Assembly: GCA_039818825.1 (NCBI GenBank)
Contig: JBCBTD010000017.1
Location: forward strand, 1 to 64,000
DNA: 64,000 bases
Reading direction: 5' to 3'
Source: JBCBTD01 sp039818825
GTDB lineage: Bacteria; Pseudomonadota; Alphaproteobacteria; Geminicoccales; Geminicoccaceae
A program made the position numbers and the translations under genes. The notes under the pieces are model-generated. The model was given only the letters and a program-made list of their open reading frames with translations. It made no database searches and was not told the DNA's origin. Positions 8,166-17,111 of this stretch are shown here, one piece after another (the first letter of the stretch is position 1; every line of letters begins with the position of its first letter).

Positions 8166-8448
8166 GCCTTGGTCCTCCGTGGTGGTGCGTGGTTCCAATC
8201 ATCTCGTGCATGCAAGTGGGGCGATGTCGCCTACCGTGCCTCGCCCGCGCGTATGGCGGCTTCGACGCGCATCGGCCCTTACGGTGCAGCCGTGGGCAGG
8301 CGGTCCACGGTCACGCAGCAGCCGCCCCACGACACCCTGGGCCCTGCCGACGCCGGGCCTGCCTGCCACCACTGCGCGACCGCGTGGAACTCGGCGTAGG
8401 CCAGCCCTCCTCCGGCTCACGCCGGGGACCGCAACCGTGCTGGAGTCG

Positions 8449-9063
8449 CTACACACGGCTGACCTCGTAGCCGTCGGCCATGGACCGCCACGGCCGATGG
8501 CCGTTGATGGTCTCGAACCGTGCGACCGCGAACGGTTCGATGTCATCGTCCGCAACGCTTGGCGAGACGTAGACCCGGCAGGTCTCCACGTCGTGGGGAC
8601 GGCCGTTGGAGTCCAGCCGCCGCCGATAGAACGTGACCTGCCGCGAGATCGGCCGAGGCCGCCGCCCCTCGACGACGTCATGCCAAGACACGAGACCGGC
8701 CAAGTGACCCGTTCGACCGACCACGAACAACCGCGTCACACCGGCGACGATCATCAACTGTCGCGCTTCGTTCACCGACCGATCGCGGCGGATCGAGAGT
8801 GGACCCGCGGACATGACGTCACCGACGCGGCAGCGGGTGAGGTCTGCGTCCCGCGCCAATCCGCGGACGAGAACATCCCGATCGGTCACCATCCCAACGG
8901 GCGCATTGTCCTCTAGAACCGGCAGGCAGCCGAGATCGTGTCGTTGCATCTGTGCGACGACCGTCGAGAGTGTGGCCTCGGGAACCGTGGTGACGACGTT
9001 CGTGCGCATGACATCGCACACCGTCAACGAGACGCAAGTCACGCCTCGACTCTCGCGAGCCAT
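8449..9063 (-). CDS. CBS-domain pair protein
   Basis: A 204-residue cytoplasmic protein with two CBS domains at about residues 10-65 (from VCDVMRTNVVTV-like start to GMVTDRDVLVRG) and 78-130 (VGDVMSAGPLSIRRD to LAGLVSWHDVV). CBS pairs bind adenosyl ligands such as AMP, ATP or SAM and often act as stress or energy sensors. The last 70 residues are basic and unlike known domains. An AGGAGG site precedes ATG 9063. The 283 bases between it and the phasin-like gene hold nothing recognisable, so co-transcription is only possible. Confidence 0.85.
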   Translation of the reverse strand: MARESRGVTCVSLTVCDVMRTNVVTTVPEATLSTVVAQMQRHDLGCLPVLEDNAPVGMVTDRDVLVRGLARDADLTRCRVGDVMSAGPLSIRRDRSVNEARQLMIVAGVTRLFVVGRTGHLAGLVSWHDVVEGRRPRPISRQVTFYRRRLDSNGRPHDVETCRVYVSPSVADDDIEPFAVARFETINGHRPWRSMADGYEVSRV

Positions 9064-9680
9064 CCGACGCCCTCCTGGTTCGAGAACCGATCTTTCGGCA
9101 TGACCACGAGTGGCAATCGAACGACGAGCCGATTACTTGTGATCTTACACCGTCGACGACTGCCCGACCAGCTCGATGACAAGCTCCATCATGCCTGGGT
9201 TGAGGTCGTCCGCGCCAACCGATGCCCGGACACGCAACCCTGAGCAGCGCTGGCTCACCGCGAGCAAGCGCCGCCTGCGACGCCGCGACGCAGGGCCAAG
9301 GTGCTCGGCACCGCGCCGACCTCGACGTCGCCGGCCACGGCAACGTGCCGCGCTCTCCTGTTCGGTGAATGCCAGTTCGAGCCCCGCCGCCCGCACCAGC
9401 GGACCGCGGTCGAGAACGTCGTAAGCCGTCGGATCGACGCCTGTGGTCCAACTAGCCCGCATGGCATATCGCGACCAGAGCGAGCTCGCCGGTTGGAATT
9501 GAGCACGCAGTCATCCAAGTTCAACAAGAATAGTGTCTCTCGACACTCTTCGTCGTAGTTTGATCGAGAATCTCGAAGACGATGATGTATTGACGAGATG
9601 GCTGGCCGTTGGGCTGCGTCGCGGTGGCAGGGCTTGGGCACGGGTCGTCGCGGCTCGATGGACGATGGCTTGGACGTGGC
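9064..9680. other. 617-base intergenic region, no convincing gene
   Basis: A minus-strand open frame at 9145-9462 has no ribosome site and a long run of arginines typical of a shadow frame in GC-rich DNA. The stretch 9500-9600 is noticeably richer in A and T than its surroundings and holds short palindromes, so it may be regulatory. Nothing else is recognisable. Confidence 0.5.
9532..9547. repeat. short perfect inverted repeat in an AT-richer patch
   Basis: AGTGTC and GACACT flank a TCTC loop (6-base stem). A second small palindrome (CGAGA-A-TCTCG) lies about 20 bases further on. It lies 134 bases beyond the aat stop on the minus strand and could be a weak terminator or operator; there is no T-run. 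Confidence 0.3.
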
Positions 9681-10274
9681 TCAGCGGAACCGGGCGTTGG
9701 TGAGCAGGGCCGCGCGCAACAGCCGGCGATAGGTGTCGCGGTCGACCTCGCGGCCGCCGAACTGGCGGAGATGGTCGGTCATGAACTGGCTGTCGAGCAA
9801 GCGGAACCCGCGGTCCTTGAGGCGTTCGACCAAGGCAACGAGCGCCACCTTGCTGGCGTCGGGAAGCCGGGTGAACATGCTCTCGCCGAAGAATGCGGCG
9901 CCCATGGCCACGCCGTACAGGCCGCCGACCAGGCGGTCGTCCTGCCAGCATTCGACACTGTGCGCGTGGCCGGCCGCCGCGAGATCGCAATAGGCTTCGA
10001 TCAGGTCGTCGTTCAACCAGGTCCGCGGCCTCGTTGGCGTCGGCTCGGCGCACGCGCGGATGACCGCCTCGAAGTCATGATCGCAGCGAACGTCGAACCG
10101 GTGCTTGCGGATCGTGCGGCGGAGGCTGCGCGGCACGTGGAACCCGTCGAGCGGCAGAATGCCACGGCGCTTCGGCTCGACCCAGAAGATCTCGTGGTCG
10201 TCCCGGTCGTTGGCCATCGGGAAGATGCCGACCGAGTAGGCGCAAAGCAACGTGTCGGCGCGCAGCTCGCTCAT
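9681..10274 (-). CDS. aat: leucyl/phenylalanyl-tRNA--protein transferase
   Basis: A 197-residue cytoplasmic aminoacyl transferase that adds Leu or Phe to N-terminal Lys or Arg of proteins, marking them for ClpAP. Family blocks are clear: AYSVGIFPMAND near the N-terminus, IFWVEPKRRGILPL, the ECWQDDRLVGGLYGVAMGA core (here from residue 124 on) and the late FRLLDSQFMTDHLRQFGG block. The start at ATG 10274 is fixed by homology and lies 18 bases after the accC stop; the longer open frame into accC is a shadow. It is the last gene of acuI-aroQ-accB-accC-aat. A second N-degron enzyme, Bpt, is encoded at 24323. Confidence 0.95.
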   Translation of the reverse strand: MSELRADTLLCAYSVGIFPMANDRDDHEIFWVEPKRRGILPLDGFHVPRSLRRTIRKHRFDVRCDHDFEAVIRACAEPTPTRPRTWLNDDLIEAYCDLAAAGHAHSVECWQDDRLVGGLYGVAMGAAFFGESMFTRLPDASKVALVALVERLKDRGFRLLDSQFMTDHLRQFGGREVDRDTYRRLLRAALLTNARFR

Positions 10275-10291
10275 CGCCGGGGCCGCGCCCG

Positions 10292-11644
10292 TCAGTCCGG
10301 TGCCCGGCGCGTGTCGAGATAGCGACCGAGCCAGGTAGTGTCGTAGCGGTCGTCCTGCACGTCCTCGGACCTCAGGAGATCCCGGATCAGCGGGATCGTG
10401 GTGCCGGGACCTTCGATGACATACTCGTCGAGACAGCGCAAAAGGCGCTTTCGACACGTCTCGCGGTCGGCGCCGTGGACGATCAGTTTGGCGATGAGGC
10501 TGTCGTAGTGCGGCGGTACCATGGCGCCGGCATAGAGCGCGCTGTCGACCCGCACACCCGGCCCGCCGGGCGCGTGGTACGCCGTCACCCGGCCGGCCTG
10601 CGGCAGCAACGTCGTCGCGTCTTCGGCGGTGATGCGACACTCGATGGCGTGACCGTCGAAACGAACCTCCTCCTGGCGCAGCGCCAGGGGCTCACCGGCG
10701 GCGATCGCCAGTTGCTGGACGACCAGATCGACGCCGGTAACGAGTTCGGTCACCGGGTGCTCGACCTGCAGCCGGGTGTTCATCTCGATGAAGGCGAAGG
10801 TGCCGTCCTGATACAGGAACTCGACGGTGCCGGCACCGCGATAGGCGAACCGCCGCGTCGCCTCCGCCGCGCGCTCGCCGATCGCCCGACGCTGTTCGGA
10901 GCTCAGAATCGGTGCTGGCGCCTCCTCGACGACCTTCTGGTGGCGGCGCTGCAAGCTGCAGTCGCGCTCACCGAGATGGACCGCGTTGCCGCGTCCGTCG
11001 CCGAGGACCTGAACCTCGATGTGGCGGGGCCGGTCGAGGAACTTCTCGACGTAGACCCGGTCGTCGCCAAAGCCGTGGAGTGCTTCCCGTCGGGCAACGG
11101 TCAGCGCCTCGCCCAGTTCACCCATCTCGTGGACCACGGTCATCCCGCGACCGCCGCCGCCGGCCACGGCCTTGATCAGGACCGGCAGGCCGACCTCCTC
11201 GGCCACCCGCCGCGCCTCGGCTTCGTTGGCGATGGCGCCGCTCGATCCGGGAACGGTCGGCAGGCCGAGTTCGGTCGCGGTCCGCTTGGCGGCGATCTTG
11301 TCGCCCATCAGCCGGATGTGTTCGGGCCGGGGGCCGATGAAGCTGAAGCCGTGGTCCTCGACCATTGCCGCGAAGTCGGCGTTCTCCGAGAGAAAGCCGT
11401 AGCCGGGATGGATCGCCTCGGCGCCGGTGATCTCGGCGGCGGCAAGGATCGACGCTTTGTTGAGGTAGCTCTCGCGCGGGCTGGCGGGGCCGATGCAGAC
11501 GCTCTCGTCGGCGAGGCGCACGTGCATGGCATCGGCGTCGGCGGTCGAGTGAACGGCGACCGACTGGATGTCCAACTCCTTGAGCGAGCGGAGAATCCGA
11601 AGCGCGATTTCGCCGCGATTGGCGATCAGTACCTTGCGGAACAC
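10292..11644 (-). CDS. accC: acetyl-CoA carboxylase, biotin carboxylase subunit
   Basis: A 450-residue ATP-grasp enzyme that carboxylates the biotin carried by AccB, the first step of fatty-acid synthesis. It starts FRKVLIANRGEIALRI, has the glycine-rich ATP loop AVAGGGGRGM, the RHIEVQVLGD block, the catalytic EMNTRLQVEHPVTE segment and a C-terminal B-domain lid region. The GTG at 11644 lies 8 bases after the accB stop and begins exactly at the family N-terminus. The gene order aroQ-accB-accC is common in proteobacteria. Confidence 0.97.
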   Translation of the reverse strand: MFRKVLIANRGEIALRILRSLKELDIQSVAVHSTADADAMHVRLADESVCIGPASPRESYLNKASILAAAEITGAEAIHPGYGFLSENADFAAMVEDHGFSFIGPRPEHIRLMGDKIAAKRTATELGLPTVPGSSGAIANEAEARRVAEEVGLPVLIKAVAGGGGRGMTVVHEMGELGEALTVARREALHGFGDDRVYVEKFLDRPRHIEVQVLGDGRGNAVHLGERDCSLQRRHQKVVEEAPAPILSSEQRRAIGERAAEATRRFAYRGAGTVEFLYQDGTFAFIEMNTRLQVEHPVTELVTGVDLVVQQLAIAAGEPLALRQEEVRFDGHAIECRITAEDATTLLPQAGRVTAYHAPGGPGVRVDSALYAGAMVPPHYDSLIAKLIVHGADRETCRKRLLRCLDEYVIEGPGTTIPLIRDLLRSEDVQDDRYDTTWLGRYLDTRRAPD

Positions 11645-11652
11645 GGCCGGGC

Positions 11653-12090
11653 TCAGTCGAGAACGAGCAGCGGCTCGCCGTACTCGACCGGCGCCGCATT
11701 GGTCACGAGAATCCGGCTGACGGTGCCAGCGCGCGGCGCGCGGATCGGGTTCATGACCTTCATGGCCTCGACGATCAACAGCGTCTGGCCTTCGTCGACT
11801 CGGCTGCCGGCGGTGACGTAGGGCGGCGCGCCCGGTTCCGGTGCGAGGTAGACGGTGCCGACCATCGGCGACGCGATCGCCCCTTCGGGCACCCGGTCTG
11901 CGGGCGCTCCGGAGGTCGCTGGTGGTGCAGCCTGGACGCCGGCGACCGTGTTGGCGGCCGGTGGTTGGAGGTGACGGACGACCCTGATGCGGGCCTCGCC
12001 CTCGGCGATTTCGATCTCGCTCAAACCCGTGCGATCGAGGAGGTCGGCAAGCGCCTCGATGACGGTCGGGTCGACGGTGATACTGCTCAT
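11653..12090 (-). CDS. accB: acetyl-CoA carboxylase biotin carboxyl carrier protein
   Basis: A 145-residue BCCP. The N-terminal helical part (about residues 1-40) leads into a Pro/Ala linker (residues about 42-68) and then the biotinyl domain beginning at ASPMVGTVYLAPEPGAPPY. The biotinylation site is the Lys in VEAMKVMN. The ATG overlaps the aroQ stop by 4 bases (ATGA). It partners AccC immediately downstream. Confidence 0.96.
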   Translation of the reverse strand: MSSITVDPTVIEALADLLDRTGLSEIEIAEGEARIRVVRHLQPPAANTVAGVQAAPPATSGAPADRVPEGAIASPMVGTVYLAPEPGAPPYVTAGSRVDEGQTLLIVEAMKVMNPIRAPRAGTVSRILVTNAAPVEYGEPLLVLD

Positions 12091-12530
12091 GCGGGTGGTT
12101 GGGCTCCGAGGAAACGGAGCGCAAGTTCGTACCCCAACACGCCGCAACCGCAAAGCACGGCGTCGGCGACCGGGGCGATGTGGGAGTGGTGGCGGAACGC
12201 CTCCCGCCGATGGACGTTGGTCACGTGGACTTCGACGATACGGCCCGGAAAGGCGCGCAACGCATCTGCCAGAGCGATCGAGCTGTGGCTGTAGCCACCG
12301 GCGTTGATCACGATGCCCTGGTGGGTCGTCCGGGCTGCATGCACGGCGTCGATCAACGCCCCTTCGTGGTTGCTCTGCAGGAAGTCGACGCCGAGGTCGA
12401 GCGTCTCCGCCAGGGCGCCGCACCGGGCTTCGACGTCCGCGAGGCTCGCGCTGCCGTAGATGCCGGGCTCGCGCTCACCCAGCAGATTCAGATTGGGACC
12501 GTTGAGAACCAGGACCAGAGGCATGGTCAC
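12087..12530 (-). CDS. aroQ: type II 3-dehydroquinate dehydratase
   Basis: A 147-residue shikimate-pathway enzyme that dehydrates 3-dehydroquinate to 3-dehydroshikimate. Characteristic blocks are LNGPNLNLLGEREP (flexible lid with the catalytic Arg and Tyr in PGIYG), QSNHEGALID, INAGGYSHSSIALADAL and EVHVTNVHRREAFRHHS with the catalytic His. The GTG at 12530 overlaps the acuI stop by 4 bases; an ATG two codons later (12524) is an equally good start. Confidence 0.96.
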   Translation of the reverse strand: MTMPLVLVLNGPNLNLLGEREPGIYGSASLADVEARCGALAETLDLGVDFLQSNHEGALIDAVHAARTTHQGIVINAGGYSHSSIALADALRAFPGRIVEVHVTNVHRREAFRHHSHIAPVADAVLCGCGVLGYELALRFLGAQPPA

Positions 12531-13516
12531 GCTTTGACGTCGACGACCACCCGGCCCCTGACCTGACCGGCCATGATCTTCTCGGCCGCGGCCGGCACGT
12601 CCTTAAGGGCGATGACCTCGGTCAGCTTGTCGAGCTTGTCGGTATCGAGGAGCACCGAGAGGCGGCCCCAGGCGGCATCGCGCTTGAACATCGGCAGCAT
12701 GACGCTGTCGATGCCGATGAGCCGCACGCCACGCAGGATGAATGGGTAGACCGACGTCGGCAGGTCGCCGCCGCCGGCCAGTCCGCAGACTGCGACCACA
12801 CCTTCGTAAGCCATCGATTTCAAGACGTTGGCGAGAAATGCGCCGCCGACCGAGTCGATCGCTGCGGGCCACCGCGCCGAACCGAGCGGGCCCTTGACCT
12901 CAGCACCCACTTCCTCGCGCCCGACCACGTCGACGGCGCCGAGCTCGCGCAGGTAGCCTTCCAACGCTTGCCGTCCGGTCGCCGCCACCGGGCGGTAGCC
13001 GGCGGCCGCCAAGAGCACGATCGACATGCTGCCGACGCCACCGGCGGCACCGGTGACGAGCACCTCGGCACCGCGCGGCACGCCCTGCAGCTCCAAAGCC
13101 TGGACCGAGAGCATCGCGGTGAACCCGGCCGTGCCGACCGCCATCACCTGGCGCATGCTCAACGGCTCGTGCACCTTCAACAGCCAGTCGGCGCGCAGCC
13201 GCGCCCGTTCGGCATAACCGCCCGAATGCTTCTCGCCGACGCCGTAGCCGTTGAGCAGCACCTCGTCGCCCGGCTTGAACTTCGCCGACTGGCTCTCGAT
13301 CACGGTGCCTGCGAGGTCGATACCTGGGACCAGAGGGAAACTGCGGATGATCGGACCCTTGGCCGTCATCGCCATGCCGTCCTTGTAGTTCAAGGACGAG
13401 TAGGCGACGTCGACGAGCACGTCGCCCTCGGAAAGATCATCGACCGTCAGGTCGGTGCGGAACACGCCCGGCTCGCGCGCCCGCTCGATAACCCAGCCGC
13501 GAAACGGATCAGCCAT
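12527..13516 (-). CDS. acuI: NADPH-dependent acrylyl-CoA reductase, AcuI/YhdH-type MDR
   Basis: A 329-residue zinc-free medium-chain dehydrogenase. It begins with the groES-like domain containing AYSSLNYKDGMA and PLVPGIDLAGTV, and the nucleotide-binding motif is VTGAAGGVGSMSIVLLA. Family members reduce acryloyl-CoA to propionyl-CoA, relevant to DMSP or 3-hydroxypropionate metabolism; some are general quinone reductases. ATG 13516 has a GGAGGCGAGGA ribosome site, better than the upstream 13561 start. It overlaps aroQ and is the first gene of the acc operon, so its level may be tied to fatty-acid synthesis. Confidence 0.88.
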   Translation of the reverse strand: MADPFRGWVIERAREPGVFRTDLTVDDLSEGDVLVDVAYSSLNYKDGMAMTAKGPIIRSFPLVPGIDLAGTVIESQSAKFKPGDEVLLNGYGVGEKHSGGYAERARLRADWLLKVHEPLSMRQVMAVGTAGFTAMLSVQALELQGVPRGAEVLVTGAAGGVGSMSIVLLAAAGYRPVAATGRQALEGYLRELGAVDVVGREEVGAEVKGPLGSARWPAAIDSVGGAFLANVLKSMAYEGVVAVCGLAGGGDLPTSVYPFILRGVRLIGIDSVMLPMFKRDAAWGRLSVLLDTDKLDKLTEVIALKDVPAAAEKIMAGQVRGRVVVDVKA

Positions 13517-13562
13517 GCGCGTTCCTCGCCTCCCGCCTGGTGCTTTGGCGGCGGTGTCCAAC

Positions 13563-13577
13563 AGAAGCTCGGCTTCT
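13563..13577. terminator. possible small hairpin downstream of the peroxidase gene
   Basis: AGAAGC and GCTTCT form a perfect 6-base stem around a TCG loop, 124 bases beyond the peroxidase stop in the 184-base gap before acuI. No T-run follows on either strand, so a terminator function is doubtful. Confidence 0.25.
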
Positions 13578-13700
13578 ACCCATTCGGCCTGCGGTCTTCA
13601 ACCGTCGGCACGACCGAGTTGCGGATGGACCGTTCAGCGGCCGACCGCTCGCTCGACGACGCGATCGCTTGCGACCTCGTCGAGCACACGGAGTGATCGC

Positions 13701-16025
13701 TCAGGCAAGGAACACGTCCGGACCGAGATCGGGGCCGTCGAAACCCGCGAGCGTGATCGAGCCGTCGTCGCCGACCGTGACGACCAGTGCGTCGTCACCG
13801 GCCGTGAAGCTGAGGTCCTCGAGTGTGGAGAAGTCGCCGAACGCGGTCAGGTCGAACAGATCTCCCTGCTCGAAGTCACCGATCTCGTCGTCACCGAAGT
13901 CCGGCTCGAAGACGAAGATGTCGTTGCCTTCACCGCCCCAAAGCTGGTCGTCGCCGAGGCCGCCGGTGAGCAGGTCATCGCCGTCAGAGCCGTAGAGAAC
14001 GTCGTCGCCGGCCTCGCCCAGTAGCGTGTCGTCGCCGTCGCCGCCGTCGAGTTGGTCCTCGCCGCCACCGCCGGCCAGCTGGTCGCTCCCGTCCTCGCCG
14101 AGCAGCAAGTCCCGCCCGTCGCCGCCAGCGAGGTCGTCGTCGCCGTCCGTCCCGCCGGTCCGAGCGTAGGCGACGAACGCGTCGTCCTGCAGCACGCCGA
14201 CGTCGCTGTTGCGCTCGATGACGTCGGAAAGCGTCGTTTCCCAAAGCGCCGCCAGTTCGTCCGCCGGCAATACGGCCTCGCTCCACTGGGAATCGCCGTC
14301 GCGAACCCGCACGAACTGGTCGAGAACGACGGTGTGGAACAGCTCGCCCAGCATGCCATCGCCATAGACGTCCTCGGCCAGGCCTCCGACCCAGGCGTCG
14401 ATGCTGTCGACATCGCCGTAGGTTTCTTCCAGGGCCTGCTGGAGTGCTGTGTCGGAGGTAATGTCCGCAAACGTCGCCGCACGATCGAGGCCAAGCGCTT
14501 CGCGGAGCGCATTGTAGTCGGGAATGCCATGATCGCGTCCGCGCTGGATGTTCAACGCGGCCAGATCGAGGCCGCCCGCGCCTGGTTCGCCGAACAGGAA
14601 CGAGCGCACGTCTTCGACGACCATCGTGTCGAGCTCCTGGGCGACGCCTTCGCCGAGCCCGCGCAGCAGCGGTTCGATGCCGCCGTTCGCAGCGATCTCG
14701 TCGGGCGCGAAGAACGCATCGGCGAGCGAAAGGTTGCCCGCTTCGATGGTGTCGCCCTGCTCGTCGATCCGCAGCAACGTCGACGACAGGAGGCTGTGGC
14801 CGAAGCGGTAGGCGACCGTGGCGAACTCCGTGCTGATCGTCGGGTCCACCGCCGAGTCGTACCCTTCGTACTCGGCGACGGCGTCGGTGCCGAGCAGGAT
14901 CGGCAAGAACTCGTTGAAGGTAATCGCCTGGATCTCGGCCTCGACGCGGGCTCGTGCCGCGGCATAGAGACCGTCAGCGTCGAGCGTGGGGTCGGTTTCC
15001 GCCAATTCGTCGACCCAGTGATTGTGCTCCCTGACGAAGAGCGTGTGCAGGGAGGTCAGGGCGACGTTCTCGGCAGCCCGAACGTCGCCGGCCAGCACGC
15101 CGGTCGTCTCGCTCGCGGGCAACAGGCCCGCGCCGTCGATCAGCAGCTTGCCGTCGTCGTCGCGCAGCGCCGCTGCCGTCGCATCGTCCGAGCCATAGAC
15201 CATCGACGCATCGAGGAACGACGTGATGGCGTTCGCATGCTCGAGCGGCTCGTCGTCACCGGTGCCTTCGGCCGGCTCCGACCGTGTCAGGGGAATGGTC
15301 ACCGCGCCGGTTGCCAACGGATCGAAATCCGGATCCCCAGCCGGCACCTCGATGGCGAAGAGTTCGCCCGACTCGCCCTCTTCGGTCAGCACCAGGTCGT
15401 GATCGATGAACTGGCCCCACGCCCACAAGTAGTCGCTGAATCCCTCGTCGTTCGGGAGATCGCCTTCCTGCTCCGCCACGGCATTGCTGACCTCGCGGGC
15501 GCTCGGCCGGTCGTCGCCGCTGGGCGCGGAGAGGCCGTCGGCGTAGTCGCTCGGAGCAAGCCGCACCAACTCGGTGCCGGCAGCTCCCCACTCCGGCGCC
15601 GCTTCGTTGTTCCCGGCGCCGTTGGCGGTACGCTCGCTGACGACGATCGGCGCGGCCTCGTCTTCGTCGGGGCGCCGTCGCTCGGGATCGTCGCGCTCGC
15701 CGCGGCGCATGGGCGGTGGTGCCGTGTCGGGCTCGTTCGGCCCCTGGCCGGGACCGGGTGGCTCACGGCCATCCTCACCGGTCGCCGGTGGCGTGGGTGG
15801 AGCAGCGGGGCCAGGTGTCGTCGGCCCGAGCGGCCTCGGGACAGGAAGCATGGGCCCAGGGAGCATAGGCGACGGGAGCATCGGGCCAGGGGACGCTGCG
15901 CCGGTGATCGCAGCCGCATCCGGCCCGAAGTTGGTTCGCGGCGTGCCGCCGGCAGGTGCTGCTGGTGCGGCCGGCCCACCATCGACCGGCCGCGGCCCCT
16001 GACCCCGTCCCCCGAATCCCCTCAT
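13701..16025 (-). CDS. animal-type haem peroxidase with C-terminal RTX calcium-binding repeats
   Basis: A 774-residue secreted peroxidase of the peroxidase-cyclooxygenase superfamily. After a Pro/Gly-rich, low-complexity N-terminus (about 1-100, with PMLP repeated every five residues at 48-61) comes the catalytic domain: distal His209 in WGQFIDHD, catalytic Arg316 in GDVRAAEN, proximal His410 in AYRFGHS, and the IQRGRDHGIPDYN block. About eight RTX nonapeptide units of GGxGxDxL type fill residues 626-703, followed by a short C-terminal domain, which marks it as a type I secretion substrate; there is no Sec signal. ATG 16025 is chosen because GGAG lies 6 bases upstream; earlier ATGs at 16037 and 16061 lack a site. 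It is divergent from a two-component system. Confidence 0.9.
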   Translation of the reverse strand: MRGFGGRGQGPRPVDGGPAAPAAPAGGTPRTNFGPDAAAITGAASPGPMLPSPMLPGPMLPVPRPLGPTTPGPAAPPTPPATGEDGREPPGPGQGPNEPDTAPPPMRRGERDDPERRRPDEDEAAPIVVSERTANGAGNNEAAPEWGAAGTELVRLAPSDYADGLSAPSGDDRPSAREVSNAVAEQEGDLPNDEGFSDYLWAWGQFIDHDLVLTEEGESGELFAIEVPAGDPDFDPLATGAVTIPLTRSEPAEGTGDDEPLEHANAITSFLDASMVYGSDDATAAALRDDDGKLLIDGAGLLPASETTGVLAGDVRAAENVALTSLHTLFVREHNHWVDELAETDPTLDADGLYAAARARVEAEIQAITFNEFLPILLGTDAVAEYEGYDSAVDPTISTEFATVAYRFGHSLLSSTLLRIDEQGDTIEAGNLSLADAFFAPDEIAANGGIEPLLRGLGEGVAQELDTMVVEDVRSFLFGEPGAGGLDLAALNIQRGRDHGIPDYNALREALGLDRAATFADITSDTALQQALEETYGDVDSIDAWVGGLAEDVYGDGMLGELFHTVVLDQFVRVRDGDSQWSEAVLPADELAALWETTLSDVIERNSDVGVLQDDAFVAYARTGGTDGDDDLAGGDGRDLLLGEDGSDQLAGGGGEDQLDGGDGDDTLLGEAGDDVLYGSDGDDLLTGGLGDDQLWGGEGNDIFVFEPDFGDDEIGDFEQGDLFDLTAFGDFSTLEDLSFTAGDDALVVTVGDDGSITLAGFDGPDLGPDVFLA
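15843..15884 (-). repeat. tandem 15-base coding repeat (PMLP-x pentapeptide)
   Basis: Three near-identical 15-base units encode PMLPS, PMLPG, PMLPV in the low-complexity N-terminus of the peroxidase. Such units can change number by slippage. Confidence 0.7.
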
Positions 16026-16391
16026 GCTCGACTCCATGTACAGTTCGACACGCGCCGGCATCCCAAGCGCGCCGGCGGCAGAGACCTAAGGCGACGGGCC
16101 GCCCGAGCTTTGTCAGCTGTGGGTTGATGTGTAATGGAGTTTCGCGCGCAATGAGTTTGCCATACGTTGATACAATTCCACCTGGGCCCTGGTTCCGGCC
16201 TCGTCGACGCGGTGTCGGTACTCCCGCAATCCCCCGGACTCGTTCGCGTGGCAGCTCGTTGCGGGTGGGTCCGAATGGGTGGATGACGCGCCAGCCGCTG
16301 CGGAGGCGGAACGTTTCGTTACACATTCATCGTTGTGTGTGCCCGAGGATGGTCGCTCAGTCGCACGGTTCATCACCGAAGGAGGCGAGCG
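16026..16391. promoter_or_regulatory. 366-base divergent regulatory region between peroxidase and two-component genes
   Basis: No gene is seen. The part 16110-16180 is AT-richer than the flanks and contains TACAAT at 16171-16176, a fair -10 element without a convincing -35. ACACA (16321-16325) and TGTGT (16334-16338) form an inverted repeat with an 8-base spacer about 55 bases before the response regulator start, a plausible autoregulatory site. Both are weak, by-eye calls. Confidence 0.35.
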
Positions 16392-17111
16392 ATGGAAACG
16401 CCGCCGCACGTGCTCGTGGTCGACGACCACCGCGACATCCGCGATCCGCTGGCGAGGTATCTCGACCAGCACGGGCTGCGCACATCGAAGGCTGCGGACG
16501 CGAAAGAGGCGCGCCGGATCCTCGACACCCATGCCATCGACCTGGTCGTTCTCGACGTGATGATGCCGGGTGAGGATGGGTTGAGCCTCTGCCGATCCTT
16601 GCGGGCCACGGCCGGTGTGCCAGTCATCCTGCTGACGGCCATGGGCGAAGACACCGATCGTATCGTCGGCCTGGAGGTCGGCGCCGACGATTACGTACCG
16701 AAGCCGTTCAACCCGCGCGAGCTGCTGGCGCGGATCAAGGCGGTGATCCGGCGCAGCAACAGCCTGCCGCCGCGCCGAACACCGCCGGCCGCCAAACGTG
16801 TGCGTTTCGGTCAACTCGTTCTCGACCTGGCGCAGCGCGAGGTGATCGGCACCGACGGCCTGTCTACCCCCCTGAGCACGGGCGAGTTTCGGTTGCTCGC
16901 CGCTCTCGTCGAGCGGCCGCAGGTGGTTCTGACCCGCGACCAGCTGCTCGACCTGACCAGGGGGCGGGAGGCGACCATGTTCGATCGCAGTATCGACAAC
17001 CAGGTCAGCCGCCTGCGCCGCAAGATCGAGCGCGATCCGAAAAACCCGACCATCGTCAAGACCGTTTGGGGCGGTGGCTATTGTCTCGCCGTCGACGTCG
17101 AGGTGCTGTGA
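16392..17111 (+). CDS. OmpR-family response regulator
   Basis: A 239-residue DNA-binding response regulator. The receiver domain (1-125) has the acidic pair DD at 11-12, phospho-acceptor Asp55 in VVLDVMMPG, the switch Thr in LLTAM and the Lys in VPKPFN. The winged-helix output domain (about 140-235) ends with the typical SRLRRKIERDP and VWGGGYCL wing. ATG 16392 follows a GGAGG site. Its stop overlaps the GTG of the histidine kinase by 4 bases, so the pair is one unit. Targets are unknown; the divergent peroxidase gene is an obvious candidate. Confidence 0.95.
   Translation: METPPHVLVVDDHRDIRDPLARYLDQHGLRTSKAADAKEARRILDTHAIDLVVLDVMMPGEDGLSLCRSLRATAGVPVILLTAMGEDTDRIVGLEVGADDYVPKPFNPRELLARIKAVIRRSNSLPPRRTPPAAKRVRFGQLVLDLAQREVIGTDGLSTPLSTGEFRLLAALVERPQVVLTRDQLLDLTRGREATMFDRSIDNQVSRLRRKIERDPKNPTIVKTVWGGGYCLAVDVEVL

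Noticed and set aside
9145..9462. Minus-strand open frame of 105 codons.
   Set aside because: No ribosome site, a long arginine run and no resemblance to a known family; kept only as part of the intergenic description.
13900..14160. Regular short repeats resembling a CRISPR array.
   Set aside because: They are degenerate coding repeats for Gly/Asp-rich RTX nonapeptides, with no constant repeat or unique spacers.
14052..16127. Long plus-strand open frame of about 690 codons opposite the peroxidase gene.
   Set aside because: It is antisense to a gene with complete catalytic motifs and RTX repeats, has no recognisable domain and shows the composition of a GC-rich shadow frame.
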